Under the pieces are notes generated by a model. It did not search any database, was not told where the DNA came from, and saw only the letters and a list, made by a program, of their open reading frames with translations. 64,000 nucleotides of DNA from Megalopta genalis (Eukaryota; Arthropoda; Insecta; Hymenoptera; Halictidae): the NCBI RefSeq assembly GCF_051020955.1, contig NW_027476516.1, positions 124,001 through 188,000 on the forward strand, read 5' to 3'. The first letter of the stretch is position 1. Every line of letters starts with the position of its first letter. The position numbers were made by a program, and so were the translations under genes. Of the stretch, positions 34,647 through 49,710 are shown in pieces.

Positions 34647-35606
34647 GTAGAAGGCTTAGCTTCAAATCAATGCGATACATACGATTTAACTTCAAATCAA
34701 TGCGACGTAAAAGGTTTAGTTTCAAATCCGTGCGAAGCAAATGATTTTGGCATCAAATACTTGCGATATAAGTGATATAGCTTCGATGCAGGCCAAACAA
34801 ACGAGTTAGCTTCAAATCCATGAGAAACACATGATTTAGCTTCAAATCAATGCGATGTAAAAGGTTTAGCTTCAAATCCGTGCGAAACGAACGAGTTAGC
34901 TTCCAATCCATGCGAAACACATGATTAAGCTTCAAGTCAATACGATTTAGAAGGCTTAGCTTCAAATCCATGCGAATCAAATGGTTTAGCTTCAAATACG
35001 TGCAATATAAATGACGTAGATTCAAATGCAGGCGAAACAAAACGAGTCAGCTTCAAATCCATGCAAAACACATGATTTAGCTTCCAATCAATGCGAAGTG
35101 GAGGGCTTAGCTTCAAATCCATGCGAAACGAATGATTTAGCGTCAAATACATGCGAATATAAGGGATACATCTTCAAATGTATGCGAAACAAACGAGTTA
35201 GCTTCAAATACTTGCGATATAAATCAAGTAGGTTCAAAAGCAGGAAAACAAACGAGTTAGCTTCAAATCCCTGCGAAACCCATGATTTAGCTTCATATCA
35301 ATTCGAAGTAGAAGGCTTAGCTTCAAATGTATGCGAAACAACTGATTGAGCATCAAATACTTGCGATATATATGATATAGCTTCAAATGCAGGCGACACA
35401 AACGAGTTAGCTTCAAATCCATGCGAAACACATGATTTAGCTTCAAATACAAGCGAAACACATGATTCAGCTTCAAATCAATGCGATGTAAAAGGTTTAG
35501 CTTCAAATCCGTGCGAAACAAATGATTTAGCATCAAATACTTGCGATATAAGTGAGATATCTTCATATGCAGGCGAATCAAACGAGTTAGCTTCAAATCC
35601 ATGCGA
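34647..35606. repeat. 0.96-kb duplicated satellite segment, copy 2
   Basis: Second copy of 33007-33965, with a handful of substitutions and the one-base insertion near 35041. Confidence 0.8.
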
Positions 35607-38600
35607 AACACATGATTTAGCTCCAAATCAATGCGATGTAGAAGGTTCAGATTCAAAACCATGCAAAACACGCGATTTAGCTTCCAATTAAAGCGATGTA
35701 GAAGGATTAGCTTCAAATCCATGCGAAACATATGGTTTAGTTTCAAATACTTGTGATATACGTTATTTAGATTTAACTGCATGCGCAACGAACGAGTTAG
35801 CTTCAAATCCATGCGAAACACACGATCTAGCTTCAAATCAATACCAAGTAGAAGGTTTAGCTTCAAATCCATGCGAAACAAATGATTTAGCTTCAAACAC
35901 TTGGGGTATAAGTGATTTAGCTTCAAATGCAGACTAATCAAACGAGTTAGCTTCAAATCCATGCGAAACACATGATTTAGCTGCAAACCAATGTGCTGTA
36001 GAAGGTTTAGCTTCAAATCCATGCGAAACAAATGGTTTAGCAACAAATACTTGTGATATACATTATTTAGCTACAACTGCATGCGAAACAAACGAGTTAG
36101 CTCCCAATCAATGCGAAACACATGATTTAGCTTCAAATCAATGCGATGTAGAAGGTTTAGCTACAAATCCAAGCAAAACACATGATTTAGCTTCAAATAC
36201 TTGCGATATAAATGATATAGTTTCAAGTGCAGGCGAAACGAAGGAGTTTGCTACAAATCCATGCGAAACACATGATTCAGCTGCAAATCAATGCGATGTA
36301 GAAGGTTTAGCTTCAAATCCATGCGATGTAGAAGGTTTAGCTACAAATCCAAGCAAAACACATGATTTAGCTTCAAATACTTGCGATATAAATGATATAG
36401 TTTCAAGTGCAGGCGAAACGAAGGAGTTTGCTACAAATCCATGCGAGACACATGATTCAGCTGCAAATCAATGCGATGTAGAAGGTTTAGCTTCAAATCC
36501 ATGCGATGTAGAAGGTTTAGCTACAAATCCAAGCAAAACACATGATTTAGCTTTAAATACTTGCGATATAAATGATATAGTTTCAAATGCAGGCGAAACT
36601 AAGGAGTTTGCATCAAATCAATGCGAAACACATGATTCAGCTGAAAATCAATGCGATGTAGAAGGTTTAGCTTCAAATCCATGCCAAACACATGATTTAG
36701 CTTCAAATCCACGGGATGTAGAAGGTTTAGCTTCAAATCCATGCGAAACACATTATTTAGCTGCAAATCAGTGCGAAGTAGAAGGCTCAGGTTCAAATCC
36801 ATGCCATTCAAATGGTTCATCTTCAAATACTTGTGGAAGACATGATTTAGCTTCAACTGCATGCGAATCAAACGAGTTCGCTTCAAATCCATGCGAAACA
36901 CACGATTTAGCTTCAAATCAATACCAAGTAGAAGGTTTAGCTTCAAATCCATGCGAAACAAATGATTTAGCTTCAAACACTTGGGGTATAAGTGATTTAG
37001 CTTCAAATGCAGACTAATCAAACGAGTTAGCTTCAAATCCATGCGAAACACATGATTTAGCTGCAAACCAATGTGCTGTAGAAGGTTTAGCTTCAAATCC
37101 ATGCGAAACAAATGGTTTAGCAGCAAATACTTGTGATATACATTATTTAGCTACAACTGCATGCGAAACAAACGAGTTAGCTCCAAATCAATGCGAAACA
37201 CATGATTTAGCTTCAAATCAATGCGATGTAGAAGGTTTAGCTTCAAATCCATGCGAAACAAATGGTTTAGCAACAAATACTTGTGATATACATTATTTAG
37301 CTACAACTGCATGCGAAACAAACGAGTTAGCTCCAAATCAATGCGAAACACATGATTTAGCTTCAAATCAATGCGATGTAGAAGGTTTAGCTTCAAATCC
37401 ATGCGAAACAAATGATTGAGCTCCAAACACTTGGGATATAGGTGCTATAGCTTCAACTGCATGCGAAACAAATGAGTTACATTCAAATCCAAGCGAAACA
37501 CATAATTTAGCTTCAAATCAATGCGATGTAGAAGGTTTAGCTACAAATCCAAGCAAAACACATGATTTAGCTTCAAATACTTGCGATATAAATGATATAG
37601 TTTCAAGTGCAGGCGAAACGAAGGAGTTTGCTTCAAATCCATGCGAAACACATGATTCAGCTGCAAATCAATGCGATGTAGAAGGTTTAGCTTCAAATCC
37701 ATGCAAAACACGTGATTTAGCTTCCAATTAATGCGATGTAGAAGGCTTAGCTTCAAATCCATGCGAAACAAATGGTTTAGCTTCAAATACTTGTGACATA
37801 CGTTATTTAGATTTAACTGCATGCGCAACGAACGAGTTAGCTTCAAATCCATGCGAAACACACGATTTAGCTTCAAATCAATACCAAGTAGAAGGTTTAG
37901 CTTCAAATCCATGCGAAACAAATGATTTAGCTTCAAACACTTGGGGTATAAGTGATTTAGCTTCAAATGCAGACTAATCAAACGAGTTAGCTTCAAATCC
38001 ATGCGAAACACATGATTTAGCTTCAAATACTTGTGATATAAATGATATAGTTTCAAATGCAGGCGAAACGAAGGAGTTTGCTTCAAATCCATGCCAAACA
38101 CATGATTTAGCTTCAAATCCATGGGATGTAGAAGGTTTAGCTTCAAATCCATGCGAAACAAATGATTTAGCTTCAAACACTTGGGGTATAAGTGATTTAG
38201 CTTCAAATGCAGACTAATCAAACGAGTTAGCTTCAAATCCATGCGAAACACATGATTTAGCTGCAAACCAATGTGCTGTAGAAGGTTTAGCTTCAAATCC
38301 ATGCGAAACAAATGGTTTAGCAACAAATACTTGTGATATACATTATTTAGCTACAACTGCATGCGAAACAAACGAGTTAGCTCCAAATCAATGCGAAGCA
38401 CATGATTTAGCTTCAAATCAATGCGATGTTGAAGGTTTAGCTTCAAATCCATGCGAAACAAATGATTGAGCTCCAAACACTTGGGATATAGGTGCTATAG
38501 CTTCAACTGCATGCGAAACAAATGAGTTACATTCAAATCCAAGCGAAACACATAATTTAGCGTCAAATCAATGCGATGTAGAAGGTTTAGCTACAAATCC

Positions 38601-38800
38601 AAGCAAAACACATGATTTAGCTTCAAATACTTGCGATATAAATGATATAGTTTCAAGTGCAGGCGAAACGAAGGAGTTTGCTACAAATCCATGCGAAACA
38701 CATGATTCAGCTGCAAATCAATGCGATGTAGAAGGTTTAGCTTCAAATCCATGCGATGTAGAAGGTTTAGCTACAAATCCAAGCAAAACACATGATTTAG

Positions 38801-41800
38801 CTTTAAATACTTGCGATATAAATGATATAGTTTCAAATGCAGGCGAAACGAAGGAGTTTGCATCAAATCCATGCGAAACACATGATTCAGCTGAAAATCA
38901 ATGCGATGTAGAAGGTTTAGCTTCAAATGCATGCCAAACACATGATTTAGCTTCAAATCCATGGGATGTAGAAGGTTTAGCTTCAAATCCATACGAAACA
39001 CATTATTTAGCTGCAAATCAGTGCGAAATAGAAGGCTCAGGTTCAAATCCATGCCATTCAAATGGTTCATCTTCAAATACTTGTGGAAGACATGATTTAG
39101 CTTCAACTGCATGCGAATCAAACGAATTAGCTTCAAATCCATGCGAAACACACGATCTAGCTTCAAATCAATACCAAGTAGAAGGTTTAGCTTCAAATCC
39201 ATGCGAAACAAATGATTGAGCTTCAAACTGTTGTGATATAGGTGATATAGCTTCAACTGCATGCGAAACAAATGAGTTACATTCAAATCCAAGCGAAACA
39301 CATAATTTACCTTCAAATCAATGCGATGTAGAAGGTTTAGCTTCAAATCCATGCAAAACACGTGATTTAGCTTCCAATTAATGCGATGTAGAAGGCTTAG
39401 CTTCAAATCCATGCGAAACAAATGGTTTAGCTTCAAATACTTGTGACATACGTTATTTAGATTTAACTGCATGCGCAACGAACGTGTTAGCTTCAAATCC
39501 ATGCGAAACACACGATTTAGCTTCAAATCAATACCAAGTAGAAGGTTTAGCTTCAAATCCATGCGAAACAAATGATTTAGCTTCAAACACTTGGGGTATA
39601 AGTGATTTAGCTTCAAATGCAGACTAATCAAACGAGATAGCTTCAAATCCATGCGAAACACACGATCTAGCTTCAAATCAATACCAAGTAGAAGGTTTAG
39701 CTTCAAATCCATGCGAAACAAATGATTGAGCTTCAAACTGTTGTGATATAGGTGATATAGCTTCAACTGCATGCGAAACAAATGAGTTACATTCAAATCC
39801 AAGCGAAACACATAATATACCTTCAAATCAATGCGATGTAGAAGGTTTAGCTTCAAATCCATGCAAAACACGTGATTTAGCTTCCAATTAAAGCGATGTA
39901 GAAGATTAGCTTCAAATCCATGCGAAACAAATGGTTTAGCTTCAAATACTTGTGACATACGTTATTTAGATTTAACTGCATGCGCAACGAACGAGTTAGC
40001 TTCAAATCAATGCGAAACACACGATTTAGCTTCAAATCAATACCAAGTAGAAGGTTTAGCTTCAAATCCATGCGAAACAAATGGTTTAGCTTCAAATACT
40101 TGTGACATACGTTATTTAGATTTTAACTGCATGCGCAACGAACGAGTTAGCTTCAAATCCATGCGAAACACACGATCTAGCTTCAAATCAATACCAAGTA
40201 GAAGGTTTAACATCAAATCCATGCGAAACAAATGATTGAGCTTCAACTCTTGTGATATAGGTGATATAGCTTCAACTGCATGCGAAACAAATGAGTTACA
40301 TTCAAATCCAAGCGAAACACATAATTTACCTTCAAATCAATGCGATGTAGAAGGTTTAGCTTCAAATCCATGCAAAACACGTGATTTAGCTTCCAATTAA
40401 AGCGATGTAGAAGGATTAGCTTCAAATCCATGCGAAACAAATGGTTTAGCTTCAAATACTTGTGACATACGTTATTTAGATTTAACTGCATGCGCAACGA
40501 ACGAGTTAGCTTCAAATCCATGCGAAACACACGATTTAGCTTCAAATCAATACCAAGTAGAAGGTTTAGCTTCAAATCCATGCGAAACAAATGATTTAGC
40601 TTCAAACACTTGGGGTATAAGAGATTTAGCTTCAAATGCAGACTAATCAAACGAGTTAGCTTCAAATCCATGCGAAACACATGATTTAGCTTCAAATCCA
40701 TGGGATGTAGAAGGCTCAGGTTCAAATCCATGCCATTCAAATGGATCATCTTCAAATACTTGTGGAAGACATGATTTAGCTTCTACTGCATGCGAATCAA
40801 ACGAGTTAGCTTCAAATCCATGCGAAACACATGATTTAGCTTCAAATCAATGCGATGTAGAAGGTTTAGCTTCAAATCCATGCAAAACACGCGAATTAGC
40901 TTCCAATTAAAGCGATGTAGAAGGCTTAGCTTCAAATCCATGCGAAACAAATGATTGAGCTCCAAACACTTGGGATATAGGTGCTATAGCTTCAACTGCA
41001 TGCGAAACAAATGAGTTACATTCAAATCCAAGCGAAACACATAATTTAGCTTCAAATCAATGCGATGTAGAAGGTTTAGCTACAAATCCAAGCAAAACAC
41101 ATGATTTAGCTTCAAATACTTGCGATATAAATGATATAGTTTCAAGTGCAGGCGAAACGAAGGAGTTTGCTTCAAATCCATGCGAAACACATGATTCAGC
41201 TGCAAATCAATGCGATGTAGAAGGTTTAGCTTCAAATCATGCAAAACACGCGATTTAGCTTCCAATTAAAGCGATGTAGAAGGATTAGCTTCAAATCCAT
41301 GCGAAACAAATGGTTTAGTTTCAAATACTTGTGATATACGTTATTTAGATTTAACTGCATGCGCAACGAACGAGTTAGCTTCAAATCCATGCGAAACACA
41401 CGATCTAGCTTCAAATCAATACCAAGTAGGAGGTTTAGCTTCAAATCCATGCGAAACAAATGATTTAGCTTCAAACACTTGGGGTATAAGTGATTTAGCT
41501 TCAAATGCAGACTAATCAAACGAGTTAGCTTCAAATCCATGCGAAACACACGATCTAGCTTCAAATCAATACCAAGTAGAAGGTTTAGCTTCAAATCCAT
41601 GCGAAACAAATGATTGAGCTTCAAACTGTTGTGATATAGGTGATATAGCTTCAACTGCATGCGAAACAAATGAGTTACATTCAAATCCAAACGAAACACA
41701 TAATTTACTTTCAAATCAATGCGATGTAGAAGGTTTAGCTTCAAATCCATGCAAAACACGTGATAAAGCTACCAATTAAAGCGATGTAGAAGGATTAGCT

Positions 41801-44014
41801 TCAAATCCATGCGAAACAAATGGTTTAGCTTCAAATACTTGTGACATACGTTATTTAGATTTAACTGCATGCGCAACGAACGAGTTAGCTTCAAATCCAT
41901 GCGAAACACACGATTTAGCTTCAAATCAATACCAAGTAGAAGGTTTAGCTTCAAATCCATGCGAAACAAATGATTTAGCTTCAAACACTTGGGGTATAAG
42001 TGATTTAGCTTCAAATGCAGACTAATCAAACGAGTTAGCTTCAAATCCATGCGAAACACATGATTTAGCTTCAAATCCATGGGATGTAGAAGGCTCAGGT
42101 TCAAATCCATGCCATTCAAATGGATCATCTTCAAATACTTGTGGAAGACATGATTTAGCTTCTACTGCATGCGAATCAAACGAGTTAGCTTCAAATCCAT
42201 GCGAAACACATGATTTAGCTTCAAATCAATGCGATGTAGAAGGTTTAGCTTCAAATCCATGCAAAACACGCGAATTAGCTTCCAATTAAAGCGATGTAGA
42301 AGGCTTAGCTTCAAGTCCATGCGAAACAAATGGTTTAGTTTCAAATACTTGTGATATACGTTATTTAGATTTAACTGCATGCGCAACGAACGAGTTAGCT
42401 TCAAATCCATGCGAAACACACGATCTAGCTTCAAATCAATACCAAGTAGAAGGTTTAACATCAAATCCATGCGAAACAAATGATTGAGCTTCAAACTCTT
42501 GTGATATAGGTGATATAGCTTCAACTGCATGCGAAACAAATGAGTTACATTCAAATCCAAGCGAAACACATAATTTACCTTCAAATCAATGCGATGTAGA
42601 AGGTTTAGCTTCAAATCCATGCAAAACACGTGATTTAGCTTCCAATTAATGCGATGTAGAAGGCTTAGCTTCAAATCCATGCGAAACAAATGATTTAGCT
42701 TCAAACACTTGGGGTATAAGTGATTTAGCTTCAAATGCAGACTAATCAAACGAGTTAGCTTCAAATCCATGCGAAACACATGATTTAGCTGCAAACCAAT
42801 GTGCTTAGAAGGTTTAGCTTCAAATCCATGCGAAACAAATGGTTTAGCAACAAATACTTGTGATATACATTATTTAGCTACAACTGCATGCGAAACAAAC
42901 GAGTTAGCTCCAAATCAATGCGAAACACATGATTTAGCTTCAAATCAATGCGATGTAGAAGGTTTAGCTTCAAATCCATGCGAAACAAATGGTTTAGCTT
43001 CAAATACTTGTGACATACGTTATTTAGATTTTAACTGCATGCGCAACGAACGAGTTAGCTTCAAATCCATGCGAAACACACGATTTAGCTTCAAATCAAT
43101 ACCAAGTAGAAGGTTTAGCTTCAAATCCATGCGAAACAAATGATTTAGCTTCAAACACTTGGGGTATAAGTGATTTAGCTTCAAATGCAGACTAATCAAA
43201 CGAGTTAGCTTCAAATCCATGCGAAACACATGATTTAGCTTCAAATACTTGTGATATAAATGATATAGTTTCAAATGCAGGCGAAACGAAGGAGTTTGCT
43301 TCAAATCCATGCCAAACACATGATTTAGCTTCAAATCCATGGGATGTAGAAGGTTTAGCTTCAAATCCATGCGAAACAAATGATTTAGCTTCAAACACTT
43401 GGGGTATAAGTGATTTAGCTTCAAATGCAGACTAATCAAACGAGTTAGCTTCAAATCCATGCGAAACACATGATTTAGCTGCAAACCAATGTGCTGTAGA
43501 AGGTTTAGCTTCAAATCCATGCGAAACAAATGGTTTAGCAACAAATACTTGTGATATACATTATTTAGCTACAACTGCATGCGAAACAAACGAGTTAGCT
43601 CCAAATCAATGCGAAGCACATGATTTAGCTTCAAATCAATGCGATGTTGAAGGTTTAGCTCAAATCCATGCGAAACAAATGATGAGCTCCAAACACTTGG
43701 GATATAGGTGCTATAGCTTCAACTGCATGCGAAACAATGAGTTACATTCAAATCCAAGCGAAACACATAATTTAGCGTCAAATCAATGCGATGTAGAAGG
43801 TTTAGCTACAAATCCAAGCAAAACACATGATTTAGCTTCAAATACTTGCGATATAAATGATATAGTTTCAAGTGCAGGCGAAACGAAGGAGTTTGCTACA
43901 AATCATGCGAAACACATGATTCAGCTGCAAATCAATGCGATGTAGAAGGTTTAGCTTCAAATCCATGCGATGTAGAAGGTTTAGCTACAAATCCAAGCAA
44001 AACACATGATTTAG
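38801..44014. repeat. Super-repeat copy 1
   Basis: Defined between landmark positions 38801 and 44015. Its first part keeps the 30-bp register perfectly up to 39900. It differs from copies 2 and 3 by whole-monomer gains and losses, so its length (5,214 bp) is not that of the next copy. Confidence 0.65.
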
Positions 44015-47000
44015 CTTTAAATACTTGCGATATAAATGATATAGGTTTCAAATGCAGGCGAAACGAAGGGAGTTTGCATCAAATCCATGCGAAACACATG
44101 ATTCAGCTGAAAATCAATGGCGAGTGTAGAAGTTTTAGCTTCAAATGCATGCCAAACACATGATTTAGCTTCAAATCCATGGGATGTAGAAGGTTTAGCT
44201 TCAAATCCATACGAAACACATTATTTAGCTGCAAATCAGTGCGAAATAGAAGGCTCAGGTTCAAATCCATGCCATTCAAATGGTTCATCTTCAAATACTT
44301 GTGGAAGACATGATTTAGCTTCAACTGCATGCGAATCAAACGAGTTAGCTTCAAATCCATGCGAAAACACATGATTAGCACCAAATCAATGCGATGTAGA
44401 AGGTTTAGCTTCAAATCCATGCAAAACACGCGATTTAGCTTCCAATTAAAGCGATGTAGAAGGGTTTGCTTCAAATCCATGCGAAACAAATGGTTTAGCT
44501 TCAAATACTTGTGACATACGTTATTTAGATTTAACTGCATGCGCAACGAACGAGTTAGCTTCAAATCCATGCGAAACACACGATTTAGCTTCAAATCAAT
44601 ACCAAGTAGAAGGTTTAGCTTCAAATCCATGCGAAACAAATGATTTAGCTTCAAACACTTGGGGTATAAGTGATTTAGCTTCAAATGCAGACTAATCAAA
44701 CGAGTTAGCTTCAAATCCATGCGAAACACATGATTTAGCTTCAAATACTTGTGATATAAATGATATAGTTTCAAATGCAGGCGAAACGAAGGAGTTTGCT
44801 TCAAATCCATGCGAAACACATGATTCAGCTGCAAATCAATGCGATGTAGAAGGTTTAGCTTCAAATCCATGCCAAACACACGATTTAGCTTCAAATCCAT
44901 GGGATGTAGAAGGTTTAGCTTCAAATCCATGCCAAACACATGATTTAGCTTCTAATCCATGGGATGTAGAAGGCTCAGGTTCAAAACCATGCCATTCAAA
45001 TGGTTCATCTTCAAATACTTGTGGAAGACATGATTTAGCTTCAACTGCATGCGAATCAAACGAATTAGCTTCAAATCCATGCGAAACACACGATCTAGCT
45101 TCAAATCAATACCAAGTAGAAGGTTTAGCTTCAAATCCATGCGAAACAAATGATTGAGCTTCAAACTGTTGTGATATAGGTGATATAGCTTCAACTGCAT
45201 GCGAAACAAATGAGTTACATTCAAATCAAGCGAAACACATAATTTACCTTCAAATCAATGCGATGTAGAAGGTTTAGCTTCAAATCCATGCAAAACACGT
45301 GATTTAGCTTCCAATTAATGCGATGTAGAAGGCTTAGCTTCAAATCCATGCGAAACAAATGGTTTAGCTTCAAATACTTGTGACATACGTTATTTAGATT
45401 TAACTGCATGCGCAACGAACGTGTTAGCTTCAAATCCATGCGAAACACACGATTTAGCTTCAAATCAATACCAAGTAGAAGGTTTAGCTTCAAATCCATG
45501 CGAAACAAATGATTTAGCTTCAAACACTTGGGGTATAAGTGATTTAGCTTCAAATGCAGACTAATCAAACGAGTTAGCTTCAAATCCATGCGAAACACAC
45601 GATCTAGCTTCAAATCAATACCAAGTAGAAGGTTTAGCTTCAAATCCATGCGAAACAAATGATTGAGCTTCAAACTGTTGTGATATAGGTGATATAGCTT
45701 CAACTGCATGCGAAACAAATGAGTTACATTCAAATCCAAGCGAAACACATAATATACCTTAAAATCAATGCGATGTAGAAGGTTTAGCTTCAAATCCATG
45801 CAAAACACGTGATTTAGCTTCCAATTAAAGCGATGTAGAAGGATTAGCTTCAAATCAGCGAAACAAATGGTTTAGCTTCAAATACTTGTGACATACGTTA
45901 TTTAGATTTAACTGCATGCGCAACGAACGAGTTAGCTTCAAATCAATGCGAAACACACGATTTTAGCTTCAAATCAATACCAAGTAGAAGGTTTAGCTTC
46001 AAATCCATGCGAAACAAATGATTTAGCTTCAAACACTTGGGGTATAAGAGATTTAGCTTCAAATGCAGACTAATCAAACGAGTTAGCTTCAAATCCATGC
46101 GAAACACATGATTTAGCTTCAAATCCATGGGATGTAGAAGGCTCAGGTTCAAATCCATGCCATTCAAATGGATCATCTTCAAATACTTGTGGAAGACATG
46201 ATTTAGCTTCTACTGCATGCGAATCAAACGAGTTAGCTTCAAATCCATGCGAAACACATGATTTAGCTTCAAATCAATTGCGATGTAGAAGGTTTAGCTT
46301 CAAATCCATGCAAAACACGCGAATTAGCTTCCAATTAAAGCGATGTAGAAGGCTTAGCTTCAAATCCATGCGAAACAAATGGTTTAGTTTCAAATACTTG
46401 TGATATACGTTATTTAGATTTAACTGCATGCGCAACGAACGAGTTAGCTTCAAATCCATGCGAAACACACGATCTAGCTTCAAATCAATACCAAGTAGAA
46501 GGTTTAACATCAAATCCATGCGAAACAAATGATTGAGCTTCAAACTCTTGTGATATAGGTGATATAGCTTCAACTGCATGCGAAACAAATGAGTTACATT
46601 CAAATCCAAGCGAAACACATAATTTACCTTCAATCAATGCGATGTAGAAGGTTTAGCTTCAAATCCATGCAAAACACGTGATTTAGCTTCCAATTAAAGC
46701 GATGTAGAAGGATTAGCTTCAAATCCATGCGAAACAAATGGTTTAGCTTCAAATACTTGAGACATACGTTATTTAGATTTAACTGCATGCGCAACGAACG
46801 AGTTAGCTTCAAATCCATGCGAAACACACGATTTAGCTTCAAATCAATACCAAGTAGAAGGTTTAGCTTCAAATCCATGCGAAACAAATGATTTAGCTTC
46901 AAACACTTGGGGTATAAGAGATTTAGCTTCAAATGCAGACTAATCAAACGAGTTAGCTTCAAATCCATGCGAAACACATGATTTAGCTTCAAATCCATGG

Positions 47001-49710
47001 ATGTAGAAGGCTCAGGTTCAAATCCATGCCATTCAAATGGATCATCTTCAAATACTTGTGGAAGACATGATTTAGCTTCTACTGCATGCGAATCAAACGA
47101 GTTAGCTTCAAATCCATGCGAAACACATGATTTAGCTTCAAATCAATGCGATGTAGAAGGTTTAGCTTCAAATCCATGCAAAACACGCGAATTAGCTTCC
47201 AATTAAAGCGATGTAGAAGGCTTAGCTTCAAATCCATGCGAAACAAATGATTGAGCTCCAAACACTTGGGATATAGGTGCTATAGCTTCAACTGCATGCG
47301 AAACAAATGAGTTACATTCAAATCCAAGCGAAACACATAATTTAGCTTCAAATCAATGCGATGTAGAAGGTTTAGCTACAAATCCAAGCAAAACACATGA
47401 TTTAGCTTCAAATACTTGCGATATAAATGATATAGTTTCAAGTGCAGGCGAAACGAAGGAGTTTGCTTCAAATCCATGCGAAACACATGATTCAGCTGCA
47501 AATCAATGCGATGTAGAAGGTTTAGCTTCAAATCCATGCAAAACACGCGATTTAGCTTCCAATTAATGCGATGTAGAAGGATTAGCTTCAAATCCATGCG
47601 AAACAAATGGTTTAGTTTCAAATACTTGTGATATACGTTATTTAGATTTAACTGCATGCGCAACGAACGAGTTAGCTTCAAATCCATGCGAAACACACGA
47701 TCTAGCTTCAAATCAATACCAAGTAGGAGGTTTAGCTTCAAATCCATGCGAAACAAATGATTGAGCTTCAAACTGTTGTGATATAGGTGATATAGCTTCA
47801 ACTGCATGCGAAACAAATGAGTTACATTCAAATCCAAACGAAACACATAATTTACTTTCAAATCAATGCGATGTAGAAGGTTTAGCTTCAAATCCATGCA
47901 AAACACGTGATAAAGCTACCAATTAAAGCGATGTAGAAGGATTAGCTTCAAATCCATGCGAAACAAATGGTTTAGCTTCAAATACTTGTGACATACGTTA
48001 TTTAGATTTAACTGCATGCGCAACGAACGAGTTAGCTTCAAATCCATGCGAAACACACGATTTAGCTTCAAATCAATACCAAGTAGAAGGTTAGCTTCAA
48101 ATCCATGCGAAACAAATGATTTAGCTTCAAACACTTGGGGTATAAGTGATTTAGCTTCAAATGCAGACTAATCAAACGAGTTAGCTTCAAATCCATGCGA
48201 AACACATGATTTAGCTTCAAATCCATGGGATGTAGAAGGCTCAGGTTCAAATCCATGCCATTCAAATGGATCATCTTCAAATACTTGTGGAAGACATGAT
48301 TTAGCTTCTACTGCATGCGAATCAAACGAGTTAGCTTCAAATCCATGCGAAACACATGATTTAGCTTCAAATCAATGCGATGTAGAAGGTTTAGCTTCAA
48401 ATCCATGCAAAACACGCGAATTAGCTTCCAATTAAAGCGATGTAGAAGGCTTAGCTTCAAGTCCATGCGAAACAAATGGTTTAGTTTCAAATACTTGTGA
48501 TATACGTTATTTAGATTTAACTGCATGCGCAACGAACGAGTTAGCTTCAAATCCATGCGAAACACACGATCTAGCTTCAAATCAATACCAAGTAGAAGGT
48601 TTAACATCAAATCCATGCGAAACAAATGATTGAGCTTCAAACTCTTGTGATATAGGTGATATAGCTTCAACTGCATGCGAAACAAATGAGTTACATTCAA
48701 ATCCAAGCGAAACACATAATTTACCTTCAAATCAATGCGATGTAGAAGGTTTAGCTTCAAATCCATGCAAAACACGTGATTTAGCTTCCAATTAATGCGA
48801 TGTAGAAGGCTTAGCTTCAAATCCATGCGAAACAAATGATTTAGCTTCAAACACTTGGGGTATAAGTGATTTAGCTTCAAATGCAGACTAATCAAACGAG
48901 TTAGCTTCAAATCCATGCGAAACACATGATTTAGCTTCAAATACTTGTGATATAAATGATATAGTTTCAAATGCAGGCGAAACGAAGGAGTTTGCTTCAA
49001 ATCCATGCCAAACACATGATTTAGCTTCAAATCCATGGGATGTAGAAGGTTTAGCTTCAAATCCATGCGAAACAAATGATTTAGCTTCAAACACTTGGGG
49101 TATAAGTGATTTAGCTTCAATGCAGACTAATCAAACGAGTTAGCTTCAAATCCATGCGAAACACATGATTTAGCTGCAAACCAATGTGCTGTAGAAGGTT
49201 TAGCTTCAAATCCATGCGAAACAAATGGTTTAGCAACAAATACTTGTGATATACATTATTTAGCTACAACTGCATGCGAACAAACGAGTTAGCTCCAAAT
49301 CAATGCGAAGCACATGATTTAGCTTCAAATCAATGCGATGTTGAAGGTTTAGCTTCAAATCCATGCGAAACAAATGATGAGCTCCAAACACTTGGGATAT
49401 AGGTGCTATAGCTTCAACTGCATGCGAAACAAATGAGTTACATTCAAATCCAAGCGAAACACATAATTTAGCGTCAAATCAATGCGATGTAGAAGGTTTA
49501 GCTACAAATCCAAGCAAAACACATGATTTAGCTTCAAATACTTGCGATATAAATGATATAGTTTCAAGTGCAGCGAAACGAAGGAGTTTGCTACAAATCC
49601 ATGCGAAACACATGATTCAGCTGCAAATCAATGCGATGTAGAAGGTTTAGCTTCAAATCCATGCGATGTAGAAGGTTTAGCTACAAATCCAAGCAAAACA
49701 CATGATTTAG
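44015..49710. repeat. Super-repeat copy 2
   Basis: Defined between landmark positions 44015 and 49711 (5,696 bp). It has a dense set of one- and two-base indels, several of them (near 46632 and 46998) shared with copy 3 at 52082 and 52449. Confidence 0.65.

Larger units (their letters stand above)
29291..36050. repeat. 30-bp satellite array, mosaic part with small duplications
   Basis: The same satellite with mixed monomer variants. Two internal duplications stand out and are listed separately. Between 32430 and 32760 several small indels break the 30-bp register. The peptide-like blocks near 34.5 kb resemble those at 0.1-0.5 kb. Nothing other than satellite is seen. Confidence 0.93.

Noticed and set aside
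38771..39958. 395-codon minus-strand open frame, and similar long frames elsewhere (28448-29596, 54721-55776, 849-1850)
   Set aside because: They consist only of the ten-residue repeat peptide, arise from a 3n period, start and stop at random monomer variants, and show no domain or gene structure.
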